Shown: in pieces, positions 23,039 to 34,700 of the stretch
Position numbering within the stretch: position 1 is the stretch's first letter
How the letters are laid out: the number at the start of each line of letters is the position of its first letter
Source: Parasponia andersonii
Taxonomy: Eukaryota > Streptophyta > Magnoliopsida > Rosales > Cannabaceae
DNA length: 64,000 nt
NCBI GenBank assembly: GCA_002914805.1
Contig: JXTB01000260.1
Span: forward strand, 106,242-170,241
Direction: 5' to 3'
Position numbers and translations under genes: made by a program
Notes under the pieces: model-generated
Databases searched by the model: none
What the model saw: only the letters and a program-made list of their open reading frames with translations
What the model was told of the DNA's origin: nothing

Positions 23039-24233
23039 ACTTGATGGACAAGTATGAAATGCTGCATCATTTTTGTCTGATGACTTGAGATCCTTTAATT
23101 ATAACGAGGACTTGTGTATGGCATTAGAAATGTTGAGTGGCAAGAACAGAACAAAGCTAGTTGCTTCACACTTGCTTTTAGAATCAGATTGAATCGAGGC
23201 TCTCTGGTATTCTCTTTAATACTTTAAACTTCGTGGTTTTCTTGTATATTTTCCCTTGTTATCCAGCACAAGGCTTTATTTTGCTGAAATGGATATGCTA
23301 ATACGTATTGCTTCTTCCTCTTTTTTAGTGCGTGTGTGATTGCAGATTGGGCGACTATAGTTGAAAGATAGAAAGAGCCTCAAGGCACTGAATTTGATTG
23401 CTTTGACCGTAAGTGTATAGACCTCAACGGTCCTTTCCCTGATTTTTTTTTTTACTGTACGAACTTTGTTTCTGAGCAATTGGCATTGGCTGTATTACTT
23501 ATTAACTTATGAGTTTCACCATGGCCCAGTTGGCATGCGAGCGTTGAAGCTTTTTACTAGTTTACTTAGTACACCAATCATTCTTGTTTTTGGGACTGCA
23601 GGGCTGGTGATTTCAGAGGGAACTTTTAGTATTCAAACGCAGTAATGTGGATGCCTTAGTTTACACAACCAGATGCTGAACCTGGATGTGCACGGTGATG
23701 CTAGTGCCAGAAAGTTTTGATGGTTACATGGACTATATTCATGACGGTTGACTGACTTTCAACCAAGTCAAGGACTGAATGTGCCGAGAAACAAGGGCTA
23801 GTGGTTCGAGTAAACCTCTCTTTTTGTGTTGCATTGATTTGTTAGTTCGCTTGGATGATAAGTGAGGGAAGAAAGGAAAGCTTTAAGAGAGAACAATGCT
23901 CTACTTCTCTGTGATTATCTCATACAAATGCAAATGACTTTGTTATATCTCAGTGTGATCACAAACAACAACAACTCTGCCTTCGGCGCCAATTCAAACT
24001 CAATGAATGTAATTAATTAAGGTTGTCTTTTGACCAATTCTGAAGATCAATGTTGTATACTGTGCATGCTGCTGGTTGAAGTAGAACCAATTCAAAATGA
24101 CTTTTTATATATTTCTTGTTGCTTATGAACTGCCAGCTCTACCAACAGGGAAGGAATTTTTTGCAAGTATAGCTTTATTAGTATTACAAGATTTGATACG
24201 AATTTACTCTGAGTCACAAACTAGGTATAGCAA
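23039..24233. other. 3' flank of the PPR gene
   Basis: This is probably 3' UTR followed by intergenic DNA. No coding exon or repeat is recognised. Confidence 0.5.
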
Positions 24234-24303
24234 GTGTCCATAGCTCAGTGGTAGAGCATTTGACTGCTGATTAAGAGGTCACCGGTTCGAACCTGTTGGG
24301 CAC
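24234..24303 (+). tRNA. tRNA-Cys-like sequence with GCT anticodon, probable pseudo-tRNA
   Basis: The sequence closely follows plant nuclear tRNA-Cys(GCA): the D arm TAGCTCAGTGGTAGAGCA and T-loop GGTTCGAACC are intact, and the acceptor arms GTGTCCA (24234-24240) and TGGGCAC (24297-24303) pair fully with one G-U. The anticodon loop reads CTGCTGA, so the anticodon at 24266-24268 is GCT (serine) instead of GCA. The anticodon stem keeps pairing through wobbles, but the 3' side of the T-stem is one base short of the usual tRNA-Cys. There is no long variable arm, so it is not a normal tRNA-Ser. It is most likely a decaying tRNA-Cys copy. A/B-box-like internal promoter sequences survive. Confidence 0.7.
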
Positions 24304-24309
24304 TTATCC

Positions 24310-25060
24310 CACATTCAGTTTACTTTTAAGTGATACGTTTTTTCTAACGATTTCTTTGGGAGATAATCCCTAATGGCAACCAAACTTCTAAAATATCTAC
24401 ATCATCCTCTAGAGTAGAACAACACCAAAATGCCCCCAGTAATTTTCGGACCATACTAAATGCAAATTTTGCTTTATTTAACCCATTAAAAGTAGTTTGG
24501 TCCAGATCGAAAAGAAAGAATTCTGGTCCAAATATGATATTTCCATTCCAACATTCAAAGGAGAAGGCTTTTTTCCTTTTTTTTTTTTTTTCCCTACTTA
24601 TATCTAAAAAGGATGCGGCAAATGATCATTACAGAGCGAGAAACAAATCTAGTTCGTTAATGTGCTACAACATACAGCCGCTTATCGACAAAAGACCATA
24701 AATTCTTCTAAAATTTCTCATAACGAAAAGAAAAAAGATGCGTAGTATTTTGTGACAGCTGACGGAAATTCCAACTGGGAAAGAAACAATCTTATTTTCT
24801 AGAAATGATATCCTTTCACTTTCGAATCATCTTTGCAGGAGCAATTTCAGCTGAAAGAGTGTGCACAACCTATCACAGGATGTAACACCTACACACAGCA
24901 ACTAAAAAATTACATATCACTTCCAACGGTGTTATATCAAAGGCATGTGACAAGAAAAACACTTGAAACAATTGAGGCCCCGGTCAAAATGCTGCAGTGT
25001 TCCCGTATAGTGAGACAGTTGAGATGAATTAGTGCAGAGCTCGGAAGAAATTCACTATAA
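24310..25060. other. Intergenic and 3' flank of ELP1
   Basis: The space between the tRNA-like sequence and the ELP1 stop codon includes the probable ELP1 3' UTR on the minus strand. Nothing else is recognised. Confidence 0.5.
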
Positions 25061-25067
25061 TTACCTC

Positions 25068-28000
25068 TCAAGGAGGAGGGAATACTTTACAGCGCCAAAA
25101 GAAAGACTCAGAAGTTTGCACTTCACCTCTCATCTTCTGTGTGTAATGCTCCAAAGTATGTGCATGCTCGTCCATTATATCATTAGGCACAGTATCTTCG
25201 GCTAGCCTCAGTGCCGCCATCTGAGACAGTTGAAAGTTCTCTCCAGCACATTGCAGCTTTCTCACAATTTCCACCTCTCCAAGCATAGCAAGGCAAAGTA
25301 ACAACGATTTCAACTCACGCTTTGCACCAGCTGTTGGAGCCATGCCCTTCAAATGATCCACCAAAGCCATCTCCTCACCAGCACTGCAATTTCCAAGAAA
25401 CATCTTGTATAGAAGACCGTGATGAAAGTATACAATGGGAATCCCAAATTAAAATAAGAAAAATTTACCTGCCAGGACGAATTTTTCCTCTCTTTCTCTG
25501 ACGCCTTATGTCTCGTGCCTTGCTTGTCGCACTTGAGCTGATGGAAGTGACACGGCTGTTCCTTGACCTGCAGAAGAGATTTGGCAAATGCTTGAAAAAA
25601 AAGTCGGTGGGAATTAAATCCCCCTAGCTATAAAGTACATGAGAGAAAAATCTACTTTTCAATATACTCCAATTCATCACGTTGATCCAGCGTGGGCAGA
25701 GAAAGTTCAATGAAACAAAAAAGGCTCCATACAATACATGGTGTCCAATATTTCAAACAGGTTAAAAGAAAGAGAACATTAATAACAGTGACATTAAGAG
25801 AGAACATAAATTGAGAAGGAAATCGTCACAGTAAACCAATCTAACAATCAAAATAGTGAAACAAGACAAATATTTAACCACGTAGCCTATTAACATCCTT
25901 TAAATGTTAAAACTGAACAAAACCGAGGAACAAAAGATCATGGAGATAAGCAACATCACTTAAAATACAAAGGCGTACCCCATAGTGTAAGCACTCATTC
26001 CACTGAGGTTACTGCTAGCTTCTGAAGCAGCATCATCATCGAGATCAGTCATTGCCTGTTCCTCTGACTGGATCTTAGCAGCAAGAAGCAATCTCCTTTG
26101 TCGTACAGCTAAGTATCGAGCCAAGTACTTCCCTACTTTCTCCAAACCTTCCTCATATTCACCAAAAAGCGCACTTGCACAATCCAAAGATGCAGTTTTG
26201 ACTTCTGAGATCAAATCCTGTCTATTGTGCATCAAGGCAACCCTTAAAGCCTCCTCCCATTCTCTTGCACTAATTAACAAACTCAACCCATTGTTAACAT
26301 CTCCACAATACTCCAGTGAAATTTTGGCAGCTTCCCCAGGTTTACCAAGAGCTTGAAGTTCTTCACAAAGCTCATGAGCCAATTGTATTATCTCTTCCCT
26401 TCCAAGTTTAAGGAGCCCAGCAACCGTAAGCACCCCACTCCAATTACCACAACAACGATAGGACTTCAAAGCCTTCTCTAAACTGGTACAACATAAATAC
26501 GTTGTAGCAGCATCCTCATAGTGTTTCTCATCACTAAGATGATCCCCCCATGCCTCAAGGATTTGACTCTTCTTGGCGGGATCAGAAATCAGTTGAAGTC
26601 CCAATGGAAAAAGTTGAGGATTTTGCTTCATGAGGTTCATGCAATCTGCATAATAAGCATCCCCTGCGGAGACAATGTGCTTGAGAGCTTTCTCAAACCT
26701 GCAAAGCTTAAGGTCAATATTATAACGCATTAAGTCAAGTGGCAAAAGTTCCAGTTCTTGAAGAAAAGGAAGAAATTCTTTAGGGTCCCGCTGAGAGTTT
26801 AATGCCACAATAGCTGCAAGATTCAAATCATACAGGCCCAAAGCAGCTTGGAAAACAGGCTCAGGATCAGATAACCACAAGAGATGCTTCAAGGCCTCTT
26901 CAGCAGAGGGGTAAGAAATTCTCCTTGGGTCCTCTGAACCTAATAGTTCCATTTCGCGGATAACTTTTATTCTCTCCAAAGCCTCTTCAAGTGCAGGGGG
27001 GTCACTACGAGCTAGGGTTGTCAAAATACAGAGTTCTCTTGCAGGACTCTCAGGTAACTGCTCCTCAAGACCCATCCTTATGGCCTGCAGGACCGAGGAA
27101 ACCTTGTTAGTAGCATCACGGCCTATTGAACATCTGGCTTGCACATCCCTAGCTTCTTTGGAGGAAGGCTGAAAATTAAATTTTTTGTATGACGTTTCCA
27201 TTATATTTTCATTCTTTATGGCACAAACAAACTCGGTTATGTAATTCAAACTGTTAACCTGCCTGACAAACTCTGAAGCTGAATGCAGAAACAGCTGCCA
27301 GCTACAATGATCAACAATGACATTAAAATCAATTCTGTGCCGCCTCAGCATGAGAAGTGAATCTCTAAAGCGCCGCTGGACCAATGCATTGCAAATTGAT
27401 GAAAGGACCAATTTCCTTGGGTAAATCGATTCTAGGTTTCCCCTAGTTGTTTGTAATATGACAGCAGCCTCATCTCCATGGAGGACGCCAGCAATTTTGG
27501 CAGCTCTCTCCCATATATTTATGAAGTTAACATTATCATCTTCTCTCCTTTTACTAACATGGACAAAATCCGTGTACTTTTCTAACTCGCCATGCAAAAT
27601 ATCATATATGTCAACAATAAAAAGAAAATCCTGCTTAGTTGAAAGAATCAAGTGTGTGATTACTTGGTCAGCCAAATTTGAGTAAAAAGAGAAACTGCTG
27701 CAGTTGTTGCATAGTATCTTCCCATTGACATGCAGCCTACTAAGTTCATCAAGTCCGAAAATCAATAGTCCACTGTTTCCAACTGGAACCACACTCATCC
27801 AAGGGCAAGACGATGAAAAACTTCGTTCATCATATTTCAAAGTTCCCATGGAGATGCCCAATTTTGGTGCATGCTCATATATCTTTCCACCATAAAACTG
27901 AACAAATGCTGTAGACTTTGATACATGATTGGGAGCGATACCAATAACCAGGTCCTCTAGAGATATTTGGTTGGATACATTTGCACGCCAACCTGAGCAT

Positions 28001-30490
28001 GTCACTGAACCTGGCACATGATCCTCAGAACAGACAAGCTCAATTTCCTGCAAACGATAGCCAAGAAGCCGATCCTCACTCAGTGAAGTGTGGGATAAGT
28101 TACTATGACTGAAACCATAGTGAGAAACAGCAAGGATTCTATGTGAGTGCAACCATATAAAATGTATAAATGACCCAAGTGACATATCAGATATGCAGGC
28201 TTCAACATTGAATTCTCTGCCTTCTAGCTCTTCCCAAATATCATTTGGAGGAAACTCTACGACACACAAACAGCCATTTGACAGAAAGGCAGCCAACCAG
28301 TTCTTAGAATTCCTGGAATAAAAAGCAATGTCTCGGACAGCACTGGGAAACCTAAGGTTGAATAAATACATTGGAGGTGGCATAAGGGATAAAGAAAGTG
28401 GGGTTACAAGTATTCTGGAGTCATCAATCACTAGTGCAGTTGAGTTCTCCATAACAGCTGTCTTCCAGATAAAACTATACAGCGTGACTTGGCCAGAAAG
28501 AGTCCAACAAATCAACTGCAATGGCTTCACTGGATCCCACATGAAACTCACTTTATCCTGCCTTGAGAATCTAATTTCTTGTTTCAAATACCAATGATTG
28601 TTACTGAAAAACCAGATCTTTAAACATTCATAATTCTCACATCTGACTAGAGCTGCAAGAAGATCAGAACTACAATTCCACTTGAGCATTTTTATTGTTG
28701 AATCCACTTCCTCATTAATGCTAAACAAGCTTCTTTCTAACCCATTCCTCTCATAAAACACAATTGAGGGACACTTATTTTCTGCTTTTCTGTCATAGAC
28801 ACATGCAATTTTCGCCCCACTGGGCATCCAATCCAAAACTGGCTCCACAAACAGCTTCAGTTCTGAAGCAGCATGCAGCACCCCTGAATCTCGCTCCCAA
28901 ACTTTCAGCCTTTTAAGCAAAGAAGTAGACTCTGACTCGTCACTAAGTGTTGCAAAGTATTTACCATCACCCCGCCAAGAGATGGGGCTCTGAAACTCAT
29001 ATCCAAAAGAAATATTTGGTTCATCTGAGACCATAATGCAGCCAAGTTAGCAAATTTAATCAAAACATGTCAAAGTTCTTGGCGAAGAAAATGAATCAAG
29101 AGTCCATTATACAAAAGCCCAATTTTCAGAATTTATTATATTAGAAGGCTAATAACTTGCTTTTAAGTAGCTTCAAGATTCAAGTATTAAGAAATATGAT
29201 CATTCAAGTAAACGGTAAGTATTTTGGTTAATACATTGCTCTCTTGATTTCTAGACAATTCAACAGTCTTCCCTATTTTATGAGATTAAATACAATATCA
29301 TCTGTAAATAAGATGACACCAGAAATCATAACATAGTGTGTCCAATGAGAAGATGAAAAAGAAATGAAAGCAACCAATTATGGTCCTTCATAAATAGCAT
29401 TTTCTTAGATGATACTCAGCCAAATATGCTGCACACTAGCCAAAGAAATATCCGTGTTCCAATCTAACAGCGGCCTCAATCTCCACTTATGCACTGGTTC
29501 CAGGTATCTTATAATTAAAAAAAAAAAAAAAAACTTATTTATATGTAAACATATATTACCCAAAAAAAAAAAAAAAAATAGTGTTTAGTTTTCCCTATTT
29601 CCATAGCACGGTGCTGGCCAAGACGGTATTCTTATATAAGTAAATTGAAAACGTTATGAAAAAATGAGGAACAAAGGAAATAAGTCCTTACGTACGTCAA
29701 CACCATCCGGAAGATCTCTAAGTGAAGTCTCATACAACAAATCCCAGTCATGAGTCATCACTAGCATCTGCTCAAAACCGGTAATGATGCAAAGCAAATC
29801 TCCATCTGGACTGGGTGAAATGCATCTTACACCACCTTCAACTTGACCAACAACTTCTGTGAATTTACCATCCACATTATGCAACAACATTAGGCCACTC
29901 TGAGTTCCCAATAGCAACGCCTCTTTCTCCATGACATAATCAAAGGAGGTGATGCAGTCCCCATCCTCCAATTCAATACGATCAACTTCCACCGGCAACG
30001 AAGTTCTCCTCCATGCTCCTTCATTCTACCACACCACGAAAATCCACTCTCCAGTATAAGAAGAACGAATACAAACGAAAGAGAACACAATAACACAACA
30101 CCAACAATAAAATGAAGTTTCCAACAATCCCAGCCAAGCAAATGAACTTGACCTCCCTCCCACAGATGCTTTTAATAATTAAAAAAAAAAAAAAACCTAA
30201 TCTTTATCCGAAATACCCATTAGCGTTTTTATAAATATAAATGAACAAATACCAATTCTGAAACTTTTACTCAAAATTTTTACTACATAGCTAAGTATTT
30301 AGATGAGCAACAAGGGAGGAGCTCAGCTAACCTGGAAGGAAGAAAGATGGGTTGTGTATACGGAATTGGTTGAAGAAGCGAAGAAGAAGCGATTGCGCTC
30401 AACATCGAAGGCAGAGAAGGTCACGACCTCTTCCTTGGACTGCAATCCCAGGTACAGTGAGACCTCCGAGTAAAGCTTCAGATTATTCAT
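25068..30490 (-). CDS. ELP1: Elongator complex protein 1 (ELP1/ELO2)
   Basis: Five exons on the minus strand: 30490-30332, 30025-29692, 29024-25979, 25567-25469 and 25383-25068. They sum to 3954 bases, or 1317 aa, against about 1319 in Arabidopsis ELO2 as I recall it. The start MNNLKLYSEV matches the family N-terminus. The N-terminal half is the WD40-type propeller region (CISPSPDGDLL, PISWRGDGKYF, WMPSGAKIA, MWDPVKPLQLICWTLSGQV). The C-terminal half is helical/TPR-like (LCILTTLARSDPP, LYDLNLAAIVALNSQRDPKEF, DDDAASEASSNLSGMSAYT). The 99-base exon 4 encodes a very basic stretch (RDIRRQRKRGKIRPG), matching the known tRNA-binding basic region. ELP1 is the scaffold of Elongator, which makes the cm5U-type modification at wobble uridine 34 of tRNAs. 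The exon 2/3 junction (GTAC|GTAAGG to CAG|ATGAACC) is the least certain; it gives an in-frame His-Glu-Pro. Confidence 0.95.
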
Positions 30491-31680
30491 TTTCTCGAAT
30501 ATTTTTAATTCGAAATAAAAAAAAAATAAAATAACTGGTTCCTGAAATGGAAGAAGAGAACGATATGAATAGCAAAACCCTAAGGTCAAATGTCTAACCA
30601 GTTCGACTGGAAGTGAGTGAGTGAGTAAGGTTTTAGGGCTTATGAGAGACTTGGAAGTTGAAGAAGGCCAAAGAAGAATAAGAAGAAAGACGAAGATGGC
30701 TTTAAACTTTAGAGCCAGGGCTTACTAAACCTAAATGCCGTTTTATTATAACTTGTCGGCGCACATTAGCAATAACTCCTATGTTTTTGCTATTTTGCGC
30801 TGCTTCCGGTTTCGAGTGCTCTACTTGGGATGGTAGTGGTTGCGGTACGGATGAAACAGAATAATTGAGAAAAAAATAAAATAATGAAACCCACAATTAA
30901 ATATATTAGTAACTTGACATAAGTTTGATTGATTCAAGTATATAGCTAACAAAATAAAAATCAAATTCATTGGAAAAAATATATATTTGAATGTGTATGT
31001 GTAATGATGACTAATCTTATTCCTTAAAAAAAAAATGTATTTTCAATAGTAAATATTTTAAAAACTAAAAAAAATATTATAAACAAGACCCTATTCTAGT
31101 GTTTCTCATTCTTCCAGTCGCCCCAAACATGAACTCAAAAAACAGGATACCTCAACCAAACATGTATCTAAAAATACTAAAACTCAATAAACCAAAATAA
31201 TGATTATAAGTTTCATCAATTTTGGGAAGTGCCTACAAGTCAACCAATGGACACTTTTACTAACATGATAATAGATAAATAATTTTTTTCCAGCCTGTTT
31301 TAGACTCTAATAAAGATGGTAACGGGTTGAGCTTGGAGTAAGTATGACTATCCCACTCTCTTTATCTGCAAGGAAAAATCAATCTCATACTTGCCTAGTT
31401 TCTCTATTTAATGAGACAGGACAGATTCAAGTATTCCCTCTCCGTACACGTGGGCAAGTACCCATACTTGATAAATTTTATTAAAAAAAATATTATTTGA
31501 AGAATTTGAAAAAAAAAATGAGAGATAAGATGAATTTAACGAGAAAAAAAATCTAATGACAATATCATAAATTAAAATTAGTAATACTTCAATAGTATAA
31601 CTTAATTATTATATATACATATTTATTTATGTGCACTTTATATGAAATAATACAAATACCTAATAATATATATATATATA
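30491..31680. other. ELP1 5' flank and intergenic DNA
   Basis: The ELP1 leader and promoter lie at about 30491-30720 on the minus strand. The rest is AT-rich, with no gene seen. Confidence 0.5.
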
Positions 31681-31894
31681 GATTGCCAATTCAATAGCTA
31701 TTTTTTTCTTTTACCTATATATATATAGATTGTCATTCAATGACTATAATGAAGTGTATGAAAAAACGTACGTCATTAATGTTTTTTCTCTCTCTTACTT
31801 TTTACAATAAAAAAATATCAATGCTAAATTTTCATTGGCCAAATTGATACCTATGCATAGGTAAAAAAAAAATATACCTACTGGATTGGTGCCC
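31681..31894 (-). mobile_element. MITE in a (TA)n tract, copy 2
   Basis: The reverse complement of 8195-8436 matches along nearly its whole length, including the phrases tcaatgactataatgaagtg and ccaaattgatacctatgcat and the terminal ctactggattggtgccc. It again has TA-rich tracts directly outside both ends (31660-31680 and 31895-31905). One internal end segment is shorter than in copy 1. Confidence 0.75.
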
Positions 31895-31963
31895 ATATAT
31901 ATTATTTTATATATATAATTGGGTTGGCACATGTAAAGGTATGGGTTAGGTACGAGTAGAGAT

Positions 31964-32770
31964 GTCAAACGGGTCATACTAGTCTATTTAAGTTAAACAC
32001 AAACATATTTTTATGTAGTGTCGTGTCGGTCCGTAATATAAAATCACTAGCTCGGTATGGCACACTGGCTCATGCTCTAACGTGTCGTGCTTTCATGACG
32101 TGTCATGCCAACCTATGTACATTAACATTAACGTGCCCGTTTTTGGGGTCCAAAATTGGCCAATCTAATTAGTAATTTTATTAATTTTAGTGTTCCTTTT
32201 ATCATTTTTTTTTTCAAATAATTTGAATTTATATAAATCAAAAAAGTAAATTTTATCTTAACTAGGTTGCATTGCACCTACTTAATCATAAATTCATAAT
32301 TATTTCAAATTCTTCTCTTTTTTTTTGGAATGAAAGTCTATCAAGCTCAATAAGCATCAATAAAGAGTAGAAAGCATCTGAACTAAGTTGGCACCAAATT
32401 ATCTCAACAATTCCTTGCTTAATGACTCTTGAAAGATAATTATTATTAATAAGAAAAATAGAAGAAAAGAGAACAATGGTTTAGAGCTTAGAGCTTGAAT
32501 AATTTCACTTGTGTGACCTCCCTTATAATTCCACGTAAGGTGTTAAGAAAAATAGAAAAAAAAAACATGTATATAGGAAACCAATTATAATAATATATAA
32601 GTTTAACACGCTAACGTATTGTGCCTGTCGTACTGGCATATTGTATCATGATATGTCATGTTGTGTCTGTGGGTCATGCTACTTAGCCCATCGTCGCTAA
32701 TTCATTGGCCCGATATCCGGATTAGGTTTTTCTAAGTAATATCCGTTTCCACTCGGTTTACTAGAATAAC
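31964..32770. repeat. Possible hAT-like non-autonomous repeat
   Basis: Sequence rich in cgtgtcgtg / gtcatg words with phrases such as gtgtcgtgtcggtccg and aacgtgtcgtgctttcatgacgtgtcatgcc, resembling in style the interior of the hAT MITE at 6.7 kb. I could not define matching ends or a target duplication. Confidence 0.3.
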
Positions 32771-34690
32771 TAGGTATTATCCACCCCGTTAGGATTAGGT
32801 CCCACGTGTAAATGGGCTGGTGAGTGATTGATCAAGTCATGAAACTGAGTCATTTTGATCAACATGGCTGCAAGTGGACTGGATTTATTTGTTTGAACTG
32901 ACTTAGACCAAAGGCGTGGCTACTTCCACCAAGAAAAGGGCTAACCCTATTCAAACTGAAAGAAGTACCTCACCTCACTTACGAAGAAATAGTTGGAGCC
33001 CAGCCCCTACTGTAAGAGTTTGCTTTTGTTTCATCTGTATAAGAGCTAAACTCTAAACAATCACTCCATTCTTATTTTGGTCTCTCATTTTGGAGTGATT
33101 CAAATTTGATAGATAAACTATATTTCATTTCAATTTTCGCTTCTAAATTTTAGATGTCACATTCTACTATTTTTCTCTCATAGTTTTGGCCCTAGTTCGA
33201 AGGGCTAAAACTGAGACGTAAATATAATTCACAGATCAAGTATTAAACATTTAGAAAATCAAATAACATATCAGAATTTTGGTTATTTTCGAAAGTCTAA
33301 TAGAATTAACAATTTTCCTTAAGCTAGTTGGTCTTATAATGCACATTAAGGGGAAAAATAAAAGAACAAAAATAGCGAAATGTTGAAAGAATATGTTAGA
33401 AATATAAAGGACATATTGGTCGTGATTAATACTTTATTCGTCTTCGAAGGTATGCTGCCATTAAAGATGAAAACACATGTCATTTTACAGGTTTTGTCGT
33501 ATTGAGTGCCCCAGTAAGACGTGTCACAAGAAAACGACACAGCGCTTACAAATTTCTTTTGCTTACTCAAGTATAAAAAGGACAAGTCATTTGTTTGAAG
33601 TCTTCCAAGAGAATGAATTCTTTTAAGAATTGATATGCCGTTGCATCTACAAAACTACGTCATGATCATCTAAATTCTGATTTCGTTTAAGCTGTAAAAC
33701 GTCTGTCCTGTAAAAGTCCTCCGTCTTGTCGTTTGCGCAATAAAACTTCATATGGCTTAGTTAATCCTATATATAACTGTTACTATTACTATTACTTTTA
33801 CTAATTCTTCACCAAGAGGAACTGCTTCTAAAATTTAAGAAGTTCTAGTTATGTTCAAAAATTGAAGAGGAGAAAATTTTGACTCGTGCAATTTTAAACC
33901 GGGGTAAGAGATACAAATTTGACATCGTTAAACATGTTTGCTACTAGCCTAATGAGTGTGTCAGTACCAATTAACAATGCAATGTACACTAACCACTAAA
34001 AAAAGAAAAACATTAGATAATCTTCAAAAGGGAGATAGATGTACTTAAAATAAACACAAAAAAAAAAAAAAAAAAAAAAATTCACATTCATTTCATCTAT
34101 ATAAGCTTCAAGTACAATGGTAAATGTAGTTACAATTACTCTACATATATCGACTTTTTTTTTTTTGAGAAAAAAAAAAGAAAAGAAAAGAACAGAAAAG
34201 AAAAAAGTAAAAAAAGCTAAGTACATTCTCTAGCGAAAAGGAGGAAGACAACAACAAAAGATTCAAGAGTCAAGAGTGACAGGAGGCATAAAAACAACTT
34301 TCTAATAGAAAAAACTTTAAAAATGGGAAAAGGAAAGGGGAAGGGTGGGAGCAAGGGGAATGGCTAATCATACCTGTGATTCGGGATCTTATCTCCTTTG
34401 GTATTTCTTTCTGTATCTTTAAACGTCTTCATCATTCTTGCCAAGTTGGTAAGAGCTTCAACCTATTTTGATTGTATTCCTATCATGTACAAGCTTTCTG
34501 TACTTCCTAAAATTCAAAACTAAAAGCTCACAAACCCCTATCGGCAACCAAAAAGGAACTTGCCGAGGGTGTGCATCCAGTGCTGTATCATCGACAAAAC
34601 TTGAGGCCTTAAAGCAGCAACTAAAAGCCATACTGGACCTAAAACCTCTAGCAAATGCAGTTCCTACACAATTCTCTAATCACATTGAAG
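32771..34690. other. Intergenic, no gene seen
   Basis: AT-rich with long A and T runs (34058-34080 and 34156-34165). The right end is probably the 3' UTR of the ZFC3H1-like gene. No coding exon is recognised. Confidence 0.5.
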
Positions 34691-34700
34691 AACGAACTAG

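Noticed and set aside
24234-24303. A genuine nuclear tRNA-Ser(GCT) gene
   Set aside because: Serine tRNAs need a long variable arm, which is absent; the body is that of tRNA-Cys.
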